NCBI GenBank assembly: GCA_949299515.1
Contig: CASGAP010000009.1
Span: 245,637 to 309,636, forward strand
Reading direction: 5' to 3'
Length of the DNA stretch: 64,000 nucleotides
Origin: an uncultured Desulfovibrionaceae bacterium
GTDB taxonomy: Bacteria > Desulfobacterota > Desulfovibrionia > Desulfovibrionales > Desulfovibrionaceae
The notes under the pieces: generated by a model
Seen by the model: the letters and a program-made list of their open reading frames with translations, nothing else
The model's database searches: none
Told to the model about the DNA's origin: nothing
In this document: in pieces, positions 33,000-42,637 of the stretch
How the letters are laid out: each line of letters begins with the position of its first letter
Position numbering within the stretch: position 1 is the stretch's first letter
Made by a program: the position numbers and the translations under genes

Positions 33000-35870
33000 A
33001 TGTCAAGTACGATTTCTGGCGGCATCAGTTTTTCAGGTTTAGGATCAGGCATTGATACCGATTCTATTATCGCGTCTTTAAAGTCTGCGCAGGAAATTCA
33101 AAAAAACAGATATGAGCTTTCACAGGCAGAATATGAATACCGCATTTCGGCTTTGGAAGAAGTTGTGACAAAAATGCGTGAGGCAATGGATGTTTTAAGT
33201 AAATTTAATACTACATCCAAAATGTTTAATCTGTCCATTGAAAGTTCAGATTCGGCTGTTGCGTCCGCAACGGTAAAAAGCACCGACAATATTCCCCAGG
33301 GTTCCTATACGCTTGACATACAGCAGACTGCAACTACTTCCATGTATTGTTCCAAAACGATTTTTGATGCAAAAGATGCTGTGATAAACGATACGGGCAC
33401 TGCCCATACGTTTACGTATACGTATAAAGGGGTAACCCGAGAAATTAATGTGGCTGACGGAACAAATCTTGAACAGCTTGTCAGCCGTATCAATAATGAT
33501 GCGCAGAATCCCGGCGTGCGCGCAACGCTTATTAAAAACGGCAGCGGCTATATGTTCCAAATCCAGGGAACCGATACGGGAAAGGATGCGGATTTATCCA
33601 TTTCTTCCACACTGCCTTCCTTGGACAGCAGTTATACGCTGTTTACCGGCAGTGATGTTGTTTTAAGCGAAACAGGCGGTACTTTTAAATATTATTATGG
33701 CGGCAAGGAACGTTCGTTTACTGTGGATGCGGGCATGACGGCCCAGGAATTTGTGGAAAAATTCAATGAAGATTCCAAACAGCCGCTGAAGGCGACATTA
33801 AAGCTTGACGGTTCCAATTATACCATTGAATTTTCCAACAGGTCTTCCGGTACCGCGGTCAGCAATCTGCAGATCAGTACGGATATTGAAGCCCTCGGCG
33901 GAAAAAAATTCTCCGGAACGGGGGATATTGTCAACAATACGGGAACTGATCAAACATTCACGTATTCGTATTTAGGCAAAAATTATTCCGTAACACTTAG
34001 CAGCGGCGCAACCATGCAGGATTTGCTGGATGCGGTCAACAGCAATCCGGATCATGTCGGGCTGACGGCAAGTTTTGACAGCGCAAGCGGTTCCGTTCAG
34101 TTTTCCTATAAAGATGCCGTAGTAAATTCTGCCGGTACCGGAGATGACAAAAATCTGAATATTGATTTTGAGGTGGACGGCAAAAAGCATGAAATTGCCA
34201 TTGACGACGGCATGAGCCTGCAGGATTACGTGCAGCAGTTCAATGAGTATTCTTCTTCCAACAGTTTGGGCATTACCGCGAAAATCGAATACGACAGCAC
34301 CGGGCAGAATGCGACCATTAAATATGTCGATGAAAACGGTGATCCTTCGTCTGTTGCGATTAATTGTCCGAACAGCGGCGTTTTGGCCGGTACGGAAAGC
34401 ATTGCCGTCAATGATGTCGTTTCTTCGGGCTGCATCAGTGCCGATGTGGAAGGGTTCGGCAAAAAAGCCGTTATTTCCGGGGCAGACAGCATAATTAATA
34501 ATTCCGGCGGCAATCAGACGTTTTCTTTCAGTTTTGGCGATCCTGCTCAGTCTTTTTCCCTGTCCGTTGCGGACGGCACGACACTGCAGGAGTTTGCCGA
34601 GCAGTTTAATGCGGACAGCGCCATTAAAAGCGCAGGTCTGAAAGCGGAAGTTATGGCTACTGCATCAGGGTATAAGCTTGTATACAAAGACAGTTCCGAC
34701 AAAGAAGTTCAGCTTGAAAATATCAATGCGGGGTCCATGGGCAGCATCGGAGCACGCGGAGACAACTGGTACAAGCAGGATGCCCAAGACGCCGTGTTTA
34801 CCGTAAACGGCTGGGATCAGGTTTTTACTTCTTCTACCAATACTCTGACAGAAGTAATCGAAGGTATGGAAATTACCATTAAAAGTACGGGAAAGACAGT
34901 TTTAAACACCGTTCAGGATACCAGCAAAATAAAAGAAAACATTCAGGAAGTTGTTGATGCGCTTAACCTGGTAAAGGGGACGGTTTTATCTTTGTCGGAA
35001 GTTGATTCGGAAAAAGAAACCGATGAGTATGAAGAGGGCAAACTGACTTCTCAGCTTACCTGGCAGATTGGCAGCGCGCTGACGGGCAACTACGGCGTAC
35101 AGCTTGTGCTTTCCGATTACAATAACATTATCAGCGGCATGAGTACGGGATTTAGCAAAAAACAGGCCGTGGACGACGTGTTCGGCGATTTGTTTACAAC
35201 ATTGGCTGATATAGGAATAACAACAAATACCAATGCCGGTGACGAAGACTTCGGTCTGCTGGTTATTGATGAGACTGAACTGGACGAAGCGCTGGCAGAA
35301 GATGCCGCCGCTGTGGTGGAACTGCTTTCTTCCACCATGAAAGGCACAACGACCTCTGCGGATTTTACCGTGGCTTCAACAGGCGTAACCTCTAAAGCAG
35401 GCAGTTATGAAGTAACTTATGATGTGGATGCCAACGGTCAGGCAACCAATGTTTATATTAACGGTGTTGCTGCCAAGACTGACTCGAATTTTCCGGGCCG
35501 CTGGACAGTTGCCGATCCTAACAACGATGCGGCCGGTGTTGCAATTCAGTTTGCCACGGGCGGCATGGCACAGGGATCGTATTCAAGCACTATCAACATC
35601 AGGCAGGGAAAAATTAACGAACTTTATGATTTTTTTGAACAGGAAGTGGCGTCCAGTACCGTTGAAGGCGTGGAACAGGGACATATCCCCACAATTATTG
35701 CCAGTTATCAGGAATCCATAGATCAGCTGCAGGAAAAAATCGATTCCGAAACCGACAGGATAGCGTTATGGGAGCAGCGGGAAAAATTGAAATATGCTCG
35801 TCTTGAACAAACGCTGACCGAATATAACCAAAAAATGTCCCAAATAAGTTCGTATACCGTTTCATCATAA
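33000..35870 (+). CDS. fliD: Flagellar cap protein FliD (filament capping), enlarged
   Basis: 956 aa, much longer than common FliD proteins (about 450-700). The N-terminus (SGLGSGIDTDSIIASL) and the C-terminal coiled coil (about residues 885-950) are the conserved D0/D1 parts. The middle has about five related segments starting near residues 130, 222, 311, 375 and 500. Each pairs an N(D/N)TG-type turn with a TF.YSY-like strand and an xxDGxTLQExxxxFN helix, like flagellin hook-IN repeats. FliD caps the growing filament and can bind host surfaces. GAGG ribosome site before ATG; sigma-28 promoter upstream; fliS follows. Confidence 0.92.
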   Translation: MSSTISGGISFSGLGSGIDTDSIIASLKSAQEIQKNRYELSQAEYEYRISALEEVVTKMREAMDVLSKFNTTSKMFNLSIESSDSAVASATVKSTDNIPQGSYTLDIQQTATTSMYCSKTIFDAKDAVINDTGTAHTFTYTYKGVTREINVADGTNLEQLVSRINNDAQNPGVRATLIKNGSGYMFQIQGTDTGKDADLSISSTLPSLDSSYTLFTGSDVVLSETGGTFKYYYGGKERSFTVDAGMTAQEFVEKFNEDSKQPLKATLKLDGSNYTIEFSNRSSGTAVSNLQISTDIEALGGKKFSGTGDIVNNTGTDQTFTYSYLGKNYSVTLSSGATMQDLLDAVNSNPDHVGLTASFDSASGSVQFSYKDAVVNSAGTGDDKNLNIDFEVDGKKHEIAIDDGMSLQDYVQQFNEYSSSNSLGITAKIEYDSTGQNATIKYVDENGDPSSVAINCPNSGVLAGTESIAVNDVVSSGCISADVEGFGKKAVISGADSIINNSGGNQTFSFSFGDPAQSFSLSVADGTTLQEFAEQFNADSAIKSAGLKAEVMATASGYKLVYKDSSDKEVQLENINAGSMGSIGARGDNWYKQDAQDAVFTVNGWDQVFTSSTNTLTEVIEGMEITIKSTGKTVLNTVQDTSKIKENIQEVVDALNLVKGTVLSLSEVDSEKETDEYEEGKLTSQLTWQIGSALTGNYGVQLVLSDYNNIISGMSTGFSKKQAVDDVFGDLFTTLADIGITTNTNAGDEDFGLLVIDETELDEALAEDAAAVVELLSSTMKGTTTSADFTVASTGVTSKAGSYEVTYDVDANGQATNVYINGVAAKTDSNFPGRWTVADPNNDAAGVAIQFATGGMAQGSYSSTINIRQGKINELYDFFEQEVASSTVEGVEQGHIPTIIASYQESIDQLQEKIDSETDRIALWEQREKLKYARLEQTLTEYNQKMSQISSYTVSS

Positions 35871-35898
35871 TTATTAAGAAGGCTATAAAGAGGCAACT

Positions 35899-36960
35899 AT
35901 GTTAAATGCGGCACAGTCTTATAAGCAGGCTCAGGTAAATACCGTAGGCAGGGCGGACATTACGCTCATGCTTTATGACGGGCTGCTCCGTTTCCTGGAT
36001 CTTGCGGCTGAAAACATGGAACAGAAAAACATTCAGGAAAAGGGCAACTGCATTTCAAGGGCACTGGACATCATTCATGAGCTTGATTCCACCCTGAATA
36101 TGGAAAAAGGCGGGGAAGTCGCCAAAGGTCTGCATAATTTATATCTTATTACCAACAAAAATCTGCTGATGGCAAATTTAAAAAATGATTTGGCAGTATT
36201 AAAGAGCGTGCGGCAGAATATGCAGGTTGTGCGGGATTCTTTTTTTGAAGCCATGCAGACAAAAGAAGCAAAGGAAATGCTTTTGAAAATGGGCCCTGTG
36301 CCTTCTTTTGCGGGCAATTCGGGCGGACAGCTGCATTTGGGCGGCAGTATTCGCGAGCGTGCCGAGCATATTAAAGAAGCCAGGCAGAAAGTCGAGGCAA
36401 TCCAACGGGCAAAAGAAAAGCTTGGAACTGCCAAAACCGACGAAGAAAAAATGCTTGCCAAAAATGAATTGGAAGCGCTGCTCGGAAAAAAAATTGCTGC
36501 AGCTCAAAGCAAACCCGTGTCTGTTTCTATGGCGCAAAGGGCCAGCCGTGTTTTTATGCAGCAGCAAGGAATGTTTTGTTCTCAGTCTTTTTCGAAGGGT
36601 GCAGCAGTGTCTCAGGGAGATTTTTCCGCGGCAAAGACAGACGCTTCTGCCATGCAGCTGAAAGCTCACGGGCAGTATGCCGGACAATCTGTGGTTTTGC
36701 CGCAGGGAGCGCAAGAATCTGTAAGTCCTTTGCAGAAGCAAAGTGCAATTTTGGGGCATAATGCCATGCAGGCAATGGCAGAAAACGGAAGTCAGACAGT
36801 TAATGCCGTGCGGCAGTCTGAAATGCCGGCACAACATATTGTGACTGAAAACGGACAGGCCGATATGCCGCAGGAAATGCCGCAGTATGCGGTACAGCCG
36901 AAGAGCAGTCCGATGAACAGCCTGCTCAGCAAAAAAATGTCGCTGTATAAAAGTATGTAG
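35899..36960 (+). CDS. fliS: Flagellin chaperone FliS with a long C-terminal extension
   Basis: 353 aa. Residues 1-125 match FliS (AQSYKQAQVNTVGRADI, MLYDGLLRFL, NMEKGGEVAKGLHNLY), a helical chaperone that keeps flagellin monomeric before export. Ordinary FliS is about 125-150 aa. Here about 225 residues more follow: a charged helical stretch (about 155-205), then a Met/Gln/Ala/Ser-rich, probably disordered tail ending in MNSLLSKKMSLYKSM. The tail's role is unknown. It begins 28 bp after fliD with a GAGGC ribosome site. Confidence 0.88.
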   Translation: MLNAAQSYKQAQVNTVGRADITLMLYDGLLRFLDLAAENMEQKNIQEKGNCISRALDIIHELDSTLNMEKGGEVAKGLHNLYLITNKNLLMANLKNDLAVLKSVRQNMQVVRDSFFEAMQTKEAKEMLLKMGPVPSFAGNSGGQLHLGGSIRERAEHIKEARQKVEAIQRAKEKLGTAKTDEEKMLAKNELEALLGKKIAAAQSKPVSVSMAQRASRVFMQQQGMFCSQSFSKGAAVSQGDFSAAKTDASAMQLKAHGQYAGQSVVLPQGAQESVSPLQKQSAILGHNAMQAMAENGSQTVNAVRQSEMPAQHIVTENGQADMPQEMPQYAVQPKSSPMNSLLSKKMSLYKSM

Positions 36961-36977
36961 CAAACCATATAGGCAGC

Positions 36978-37021
36978 AAAGCCCCTTTGTTCCGAATATA
37001 CGGAAAAAGGGGCTTTTTTTT
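36978..37021 (+). terminator. Rho-independent terminator of fliD-fliS
   Basis: AAAGCCCCTTTGTTCCG and CGGAAAAAGGGGCTTT form a long stem followed by a T run. Confidence 0.92.
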
Positions 37022-37048
37022 GAAAAATTTTTTTAATGGCGCTTTTGC

Positions 37049-37077
37049 TTGTGGCTTAAAAAAGAATATGCTATATA
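37049..37077 (+). promoter_or_regulatory. Promoter of gatB
   Basis: TTGTGG (37049-37054) and TATATA (37072-37077), spacer 17 bp. Confidence 0.5.
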
Positions 37078-37119
37078 TTTTTTTTATTTAAATTTATCAG
37101 CTTATCGGGAGCTTTATAT

Positions 37120-38556
37120 ATGTCAGATTTTGAAGTTGTCATCGGCCTTGAGGTTCATGTTCATTTAGCTACGGAGAGCAAACTTTTCTGCTCCTGCCCC
37201 AACTCCTTCGGCGACGCGCCCAACAGCAATGTCTGCGAAGTGTGTTCGGGTATGCCCGGAGTTTTGCCGGTGCTGAACAAAAAAGCCGTGGAATTTGCCG
37301 CCCGTACCGCTCTTGCCATTAATGCCAAAATTAATCAAAAATCAATTTTTGCCCGCAAAAATTATTTTTATCCGGATATGCCGAAGGATTATCAGATTTC
37401 TCAGTATGATCTGCCGCTGTGCGAGCACGGATATCTTGACATTACCGTCAATAATCAGACCAAGCGCATAGGCATTACCCGTATCCATTTGGAAGACGAT
37501 GCTGGAAAAAATATCCATTCTCCAACGGAAAACCAAAGTTTTGTGGATTTAAACCGTGCGGGAACACCGCTTATCGAAATTGTGAGCGAACCGGATATGC
37601 GCAGTGCGGAAGAAGCCGTGGCCTATCTCAAAGCTCTCCATGCCATTGTCGTAAACCTCGGCGTTACCAACGGCAATATGGAAGAGGGCAGTTTCAGATG
37701 CGATGCCAACGTGTCTATACGTCCCAAGGGGCAAAAAGAGTTCGGTACGCGTACGGAACTGAAGAATCTGAACTCTTTCAGGCACGTGCAGAAAGCTATT
37801 GAGTATGAAGCTGCCCGTCAGGAAGACGTCATTTTGGACGGCGGAACCGTGCGTCAGGAAACCCGTCTGTACGACAGCACAAAAAATATTACGCTTGCCA
37901 TGCGCAGCAAGGAAGATGCCGAGGACTACCGTTATTTCCCCGACCCGGATCTGCTTCCAGTATGCATAAGCGATGAAGAGCTTGCTTTGTGGAAGGCAAA
38001 TATGCCGGAACTTCCCGCGGAACGCAAAAAACGTTTCCAAAACGAATGGCAGATTGCCGAATCAGAAGCGGAACTTATAGCTTTTGATCCGTATCTTACA
38101 GGGCTGCTTGAAAATTCCGTTAAAATATACAACGAGCCGAAAAAGATAGCGAATTTAATTCTCGGCCCGCTTCTTCGCGAAATGAACCAGCGCATTGCCG
38201 AAGGCAAAGACGCCAAACTGGCCATTGAGCCCGCAGCTTTGGCGGAGCTTGCCAAAATTATCGACAGCGGACTTATCAGCGTCAAAATCGCGGCGGATAT
38301 TTTCCCGGATTTGGTAAACGGCGGCGTTATGCCGGAGGCTTTGGTCAAAGAGCGCGGCCTTGCACAGGTTTCCGATACGGGGGCCATTGAGGCTGCGGTG
38401 CTGAAAGTCATTGAGGCCAATCCTGCGGAAGTCGAAGCCTTTAAAGGCGGAAAAACAAAGCTTATGGGCTTCTTTGTCGGTCAGATCATGCGCGAAATGA
38501 AAGGCAAGGCCAATCCTGCCGTTGTAAACGAATTATTGACGAAGCATCTTTCATAA
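37120..38556 (+). CDS. gatB: Asp-tRNA(Asn)/Glu-tRNA(Gln) amidotransferase subunit B
   Basis: 478 aa, standard length. [18 protein letters not shown] at the N-terminus, zinc-site cysteines (CSCPN...CEVCSGMPG), [16 protein letters not shown] and the HLEDDAGK motif define GatB, with the YqeY-like helical tail at the C-terminus. With GatA and GatC it converts mis-charged Glu-tRNA(Gln) or Asp-tRNA(Asn) by amidation. gatA and gatC are not in this window. GGGAGC ribosome site. The PBP1A gene follows after 12 bp. Confidence 0.95.
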   Translation: MSDFEVVIGLEVHVHLATESKLFCSCPNSFGDAPNSNVCEVCSGMPGVLPVLNKKAVEFAARTALAINAKINQKSIFARKNYFYPDMPKDYQISQYDLPLCEHGYLDITVNNQTKRIGITRIHLEDDAGKNIHSPTENQSFVDLNRAGTPLIEIVSEPDMRSAEEAVAYLKALHAIVVNLGVTNGNMEEGSFRCDANVSIRPKGQKEFGTRTELKNLNSFRHVQKAIEYEAARQEDVILDGGTVRQETRLYDSTKNITLAMRSKEDAEDYRYFPDPDLLPVCISDEELALWKANMPELPAERKKRFQNEWQIAESEAELIAFDPYLTGLLENSVKIYNEPKKIANLILGPLLREMNQRIAEGKDAKLAIEPAALAELAKIIDSGLISVKIAADIFPDLVNGGVMPEALVKERGLAQVSDTGAIEAAVLKVIEANPAEVEAFKGGKTKLMGFFVGQIMREMKGKANPAVVNELLTKHLS

Positions 38557-38568
38557 AAGGTTTTTTTC

Positions 38569-41079
38569 ATGTCTTTGGATACGTTGGAAATGGGCGAAAC
38601 TGAAAATAATCAGAAAGAGCCTGCGCAAAAAACTCCGAAAAAGAAACATTCTTTTTTGAAAATTTTTGGAATTCTGTGCATTGCGGGTATGGTGCTTGCC
38701 GCGGTTGTCGGATACGGTCTGTACCGCTGGGCAACCAACGATTTGCCGAGTTTCAGTAAAATAGCCGATTACAGACCGGCGCAGGTTACGACGGTTCTTG
38801 CCCGGGACGGAAGCCTTATCGGACAGTTTTACCGCGAAAAACGCTATGTTATCGGCATGAACGAAATGGCAAAGCATTTGCCGCTGGCGTTTCTTGCCGT
38901 GGAAGATTCGGAATTTTACGAACACCCCGGAGTTAATTTAACGGCGATTTTCCGCGCATTTATTGCCAACTTGAAATCCGGCGGCATTTCGCAGGGCGGA
39001 AGCACCATTACCCAGCAGGTGGTAAAACGCCTTATGCTGACTCCCGAAAAAAGCTATGAGCGTAAGCTGAAAGAGGCTATTCTTGCTTACCGTCTGGAAC
39101 AGCAGCTTTCCAAAGATGATATTCTGACCATTTATTTAAATCAGATTTTTTTGGGCAGCAACGCTTACGGGGTTGAGGCCGCCGCAAGAACGTATTTCGG
39201 CAAGCACGCCAGCGAACTGACTATTGCCGAATGCGCCATGATAGCCGGTCTGCCCCAGTCGCCTTCTGCAAGCAATCCTTACAGACACCCCGAAGCAGCC
39301 AAAAAACGGCAGGAGCACGTGCTTCGCCGTATGCGCGATCTTGGCTGGATCAGCGACGAGGAGTTTGAGGAGGCTTTTTATCAGGAGCTGGAATATAAAT
39401 CCATGCCTACGTTTATGGGCCGTGAGGGCGGCTGGTATCTGGAAGAGGTGCGCCGCGAACTTATTGATATTTTTACCGAAGACTTTTCTGCGCAGTTAGG
39501 TTTTGATTTGGGGGTTTACGGTGAGGATATTGTGTATGAACAGGGACTTACCGTTTATACTTCCATGGACCCCGTACAGCAGGTTCTTGCGGATAAGGCT
39601 TTTCGCCGCGGTTTGGAAGAAGCTGCGAAGCGTCATGGCTATGAAGGGCCGGTCAAACAGATTTCTCTTGACGAAGTAAAGGACTTTTTTGAAAAAGAGC
39701 CTTTTGATTTGGATAAATTTCAGGAAGGAAGCTGGCAGAAAGCGGTTGTCCTTTCCGTGGAGGCCTCCGGTGCGGCTGTCAGCCTTGGGGAATATTCGGG
39801 CTTTTTGTCCGTAAAAACCATGGGCTGGGCAAGAAAACCCAATAAAGCGTATAACGGCCGCTTTACCGCAGAAAGCGTAAAAGATGCCCGCACCGTGCTG
39901 CATAAAGGCGATGTGGTATGGGTTTCTCTCAATTTGCCCGATGCCAAAGAAGCCGCCCGGCTAAAAAAAAGCAATCCCCGCAATTTTGCTTTGGAAAAAG
40001 CCGAACTTATTCCGGGAAAAGTAATCCCTGTTGCCCTGCAGCAGTATCCCAGGGTTCAGGGCGCCATGATAGCCATGGAGCCGAAAACCGGTGATGTCGT
40101 GGCTATGGTTGGCGGTTATGAATTCAGTTATGACGGCGATCAGTTTAACCGTGCTACCCAGGCAAAACGTCAGCCGGGTTCCGCATTTAAGCCTTTTGTG
40201 TATTCCGCGGCGCTTGATGCAGGGTTTACCGCCGGCTCCATGACGCTGGACGCGCCGATTATGATTATTGACGTCAACGCCGATAACGTATGGCGCCCGC
40301 AGAATTTCGGCGGAAAATTCGACGGGCCACTGCGGCTGAACAGGGCGCTTGCCCGTTCCAGAAACCTGTCCACAATCAGGGTTGCCCAGGAAATCGGCAT
40401 GGACGCCGTGCTTGACAGGGCAAAACAGATGAAGCTTGCCAGGGAATATCCTCTGCCGACGCTGGCGGTAAGTCTTGGAGCGATTGAAGTTCTTCCTATA
40501 GACGTTGCGTGTTCGTACAGTGCGTTTGCCAATTTGGGCAAGCGGCCCGAACCCCGTTTTATCCAAAAAGTGGTAGGCCCTTACGGCAATACGCTTTTTG
40601 AACAGGAACCGAAGCTTGAAGAGGTTATCTCTCCGCAGAATGCGTATATTATGTCCCAGCTTTTGTGCGGGGTGGTGCAGTACGGTACGGCAAGCCAGCT
40701 TAAATACCTTGAAAGGCCTCTTGCCGGCAAAACAGGCACTACCAATAATGAAGTTGATGCATGGTTTGTGGGGCTTACGCCGGAACTGGTTACTGCCACA
40801 TATGTAGGCTATGATCAAATAGAGCCCATGGGACGCGGCGAAACAGGCACGGGAGCCGCTTTGCCTATTTTTAAATATTTTGCCGATGAGGCGTTTAAAT
40901 ATTATCCTCCTACGGACTTTGAACAGCCCGAAGGCATTTATTTCAGGGAAGTGGACGGCATATCCCTGCCGTTTATGGAAGGCACGACGCTGGAAACGGG
41001 CATTAATGCCGTACAGCCCGATAATGTTACGGAAACCGATTCCGCAGAAGAATTGTTTATGCAGGGATTCGGCTTATAA
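38569..41079 (+). CDS. mrcA: Penicillin-binding protein 1A (bifunctional)
   Basis: 836 aa. Short charged cytoplasmic N-terminus, one membrane helix (about residues 33-53), GT51 domain (EDSEFYEHPGVN, GGSTITQQVVKRL), an OB-like insert, and a transpeptidase domain with SAFK, SRN and KTGTTN in order. It polymerises and cross-links peptidoglycan. Probably co-transcribed with gatB (12-bp gap) and followed by tandem terminators. Confidence 0.95.
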   Translation: MSLDTLEMGETENNQKEPAQKTPKKKHSFLKIFGILCIAGMVLAAVVGYGLYRWATNDLPSFSKIADYRPAQVTTVLARDGSLIGQFYREKRYVIGMNEMAKHLPLAFLAVEDSEFYEHPGVNLTAIFRAFIANLKSGGISQGGSTITQQVVKRLMLTPEKSYERKLKEAILAYRLEQQLSKDDILTIYLNQIFLGSNAYGVEAAARTYFGKHASELTIAECAMIAGLPQSPSASNPYRHPEAAKKRQEHVLRRMRDLGWISDEEFEEAFYQELEYKSMPTFMGREGGWYLEEVRRELIDIFTEDFSAQLGFDLGVYGEDIVYEQGLTVYTSMDPVQQVLADKAFRRGLEEAAKRHGYEGPVKQISLDEVKDFFEKEPFDLDKFQEGSWQKAVVLSVEASGAAVSLGEYSGFLSVKTMGWARKPNKAYNGRFTAESVKDARTVLHKGDVVWVSLNLPDAKEAARLKKSNPRNFALEKAELIPGKVIPVALQQYPRVQGAMIAMEPKTGDVVAMVGGYEFSYDGDQFNRATQAKRQPGSAFKPFVYSAALDAGFTAGSMTLDAPIMIIDVNADNVWRPQNFGGKFDGPLRLNRALARSRNLSTIRVAQEIGMDAVLDRAKQMKLAREYPLPTLAVSLGAIEVLPIDVACSYSAFANLGKRPEPRFIQKVVGPYGNTLFEQEPKLEEVISPQNAYIMSQLLCGVVQYGTASQLKYLERPLAGKTGTTNNEVDAWFVGLTPELVTATYVGYDQIEPMGRGETGTGAALPIFKYFADEAFKYYPPTDFEQPEGIYFREVDGISLPFMEGTTLETGINAVQPDNVTETDSAEELFMQGFGL

Positions 41080-41084
41080 TATCA

Positions 41085-41116
41085 ACAAAAAAGGGGAGGG
41101 GCATACCCTTTCTTTT
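41085..41116 (+). terminator. Terminator after PBP1A
   Basis: A6-GGGGAGGGG and CCCTTTC-T6 arms pair with several G-T wobbles around a GCATA loop. Confidence 0.75.
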
Positions 41117-41118
41117 TT

Positions 41119-41172
41119 ACCCGTCGGTTCCTGCCGTGGTGGTTGGTGCCATTCCCCAAGACGGGTTTTTTT
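41119..41172 (+). terminator. Second hairpin with T run, tandem terminator or small structured RNA
   Basis: ACCCGTC (41119-41125) pairs with GACGGGT (41160-41166), followed by a T run. The 34-nt interior is G/T-rich, unusually large for a plain terminator. Confidence 0.55.
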
Positions 41173-41185
41173 ATATGAGGTCAGC

Positions 41186-41368
41186 ATGGAAAGAATCGAA
41201 AAGGAAGTATTGCAGGTAAGCAAGGAAATAGCGGTGAAATTTATTGAAACACAGCGCATTTCCCCAACAAATTTTGCGGAGATTTTTCCCAATGTTTATA
41301 AAGTTGTTTTGGAAACGGTTGCGGCAGGACAGCAGACCATAGAAAAAGAAACGCAGCGGCGGGGGTAA
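41186..41368 (+). CDS. Small conserved-looking hypothetical protein
   Basis: 60 aa with a good GAGG ribosome site before ATG 41186, ending 2 bp before the ubiE start, so the two are translationally coupled. The sequence is helical and charged (ERIEKEVLQVSKEIAVKF at the start, EKETQRRG at the end) with no Cys or membrane segment. I do not recognise the family. Its position suggests co-expression with the methyltransferase. Confidence 0.65.
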   Translation: MERIEKEVLQVSKEIAVKFIETQRISPTNFAEIFPNVYKVVLETVAAGQQTIEKETQRRG

Positions 41369-41370
41369 GC

Positions 41371-42360
41371 ATGGCGGTAAAAACAGCGAAACAGACAGGA
41401 ACAAGGCAGGCAAAACCCCGTACTCGGCGTACGGCAGCGGCAGAAACCGTAAAAAAGAATATGGCTGATGATGCGGCAGGTGAGAAGACGGCAGTGCAGA
41501 CTGGGGCCGAAGACGGCGCCGTACGGCAGTGCGGCATAAAACCGGCTGAAGCAGACGCCTGCGGGCAGACCGTGCAAAGTTTCGCGGAACAGACGGACAG
41601 TATTGCTTCTTTGGCTAAAGAGGCAGCGGAACCTGCCGCGGAGCGGGAAGATTTTGTTCTCAACGAACATTCGCAGAAAGTCAGTTCCATGTTTAAAGCC
41701 ATAACCAAACGCTATGATTTGCTTAATCATGTGTGCAGCCTGGGCATTGACTTTTGGTGGCGCAAAGTATTGGTGGCAGGTTTTGTGCTTGGCAAAACCA
41801 ATAAAATTTTGGATATGGCGGCAGGAACGCTGGACGTGAGCGCGGCGGCCCTGAAAAAATTTCCCGATGCCACGGTGGTTGCTGGCGATATTTGTCCGGA
41901 AATGCTGGAATACGGCAAAAAGAAAATTAAAGAACAGGATAAAGGCCGTATTGAAGTCAAATGCATTAACGCTTTGTCGATTCCTTACGGGGAAAACAGT
42001 TTTGACGCGGTAAGCATGGCGTTCGGCATACGCAATGTGGATGACAGACTGCGGGCACTGTCGGAAATGCACAGAGTTTTGACTGTCGGCGGACAGCTGC
42101 ACATTTTGGAATTTTCTCCCGTTGCCAATCCCATTTTGCAGAAATGCTACTATTTTTATTTGGAAAAGGTAATGCCCGCGCTTGCGGGACTGCTCGGAGA
42201 AAATGCCGATGCCTATAAATATCTGGCAAGAACCATTGAAAATTTTCCGAATCAGCAGGATTTTTGCGCAGAAATAAAAAAAGCGGGTTTCGAGTTTGTC
42301 GGGTATAAAACGTTAACCTTCGGAATTGTTACGGTTTATACCGCGGTAAAATCAAAGTAA
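41371..42360 (+). CDS. ubiE: Demethylmenaquinone methyltransferase with basic N-terminal tail
   Basis: 329 aa; the usual UbiE/MenG is about 230-250. The core starts near residue 105 (MFKAITKRYDLLNHVCSLG). It has the SAM motif ILDMAAGTLDVS (Leu where many homologues have GTGD) and, later, SMAFGIRNVDDR and LEFSP, all typical. It performs the last C-methylation of menaquinone. The first ~95 residues form an Ala/Lys/Arg/Glu/Thr-rich tail (TGTRQAKPRTRRTAAA) resembling histone H1-like or disordered linkers. This tail is unusual for the family. Confidence 0.88.
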   Translation: MAVKTAKQTGTRQAKPRTRRTAAAETVKKNMADDAAGEKTAVQTGAEDGAVRQCGIKPAEADACGQTVQSFAEQTDSIASLAKEAAEPAAEREDFVLNEHSQKVSSMFKAITKRYDLLNHVCSLGIDFWWRKVLVAGFVLGKTNKILDMAAGTLDVSAAALKKFPDATVVAGDICPEMLEYGKKKIKEQDKGRIEVKCINALSIPYGENSFDAVSMAFGIRNVDDRLRALSEMHRVLTVGGQLHILEFSPVANPILQKCYYFYLEKVMPALAGLLGENADAYKYLARTIENFPNQQDFCAEIKKAGFEFVGYKTLTFGIVTVYTAVKSK

Positions 42361-42390
42361 AAAAAAATATAATTTTTGAAAAAAAAAAGC

Positions 42391-42419
42391 TTGCAATTGA
42401 GGCGTATTTCGCATAAAAG
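42391..42419 (+). promoter_or_regulatory. Promoter of the tRNA-Leu genes
   Basis: TTGCAA (42391-42396) and TAAAAG (42414-42419), spacer 17 bp, 9 bp before the first tRNA. Confidence 0.5.
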
Positions 42420-42428
42420 AGTCTTCGT

Positions 42429-42513
42429 GCCCAGGTGGTGGAATTGGTAGACACACTACTTTGAGGTGGTAGCGCTGCGAGGCGTGGGAGTTCGAGTCTC
42501 CCCCTGGGCACCA
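42429..42513 (+). tRNA. tRNA-Leu (GAG), first copy
   Basis: Acceptor GCCCAGG (42429-42435) pairs with CCTGGGC (42503-42509), then A and an encoded CCA. Anticodon stem CTACT/GGTAG with loop TTGAGGT gives anticodon GAG at 42463-42465. A long variable arm, as expected for leucine tRNAs, and GTTCGAGTC in the T arm. Confidence 0.97.
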
Positions 42514-42546
42514 TCTACTTATTAACTATTATTTTTTTACGGATTT

Positions 42547-42631
42547 GCCCAGGTGGTGGAATTGGTAGACACACTACTTTGAGGTGGTAGCGCTGCGAGG
42601 CGTGGGAGTTCGAGTCTCCCCCTGGGCACCA
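42547..42631 (+). tRNA. tRNA-Leu (GAG), second identical copy
   Basis: The same 85-bp sequence as the first copy, shifted by 118 bp, including the encoded CCA. A recent tandem duplication or gene conversion; only the tRNA is repeated, not the 33-bp spacer. Confidence 0.97.
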
Positions 42632-42637
42632 CATATA

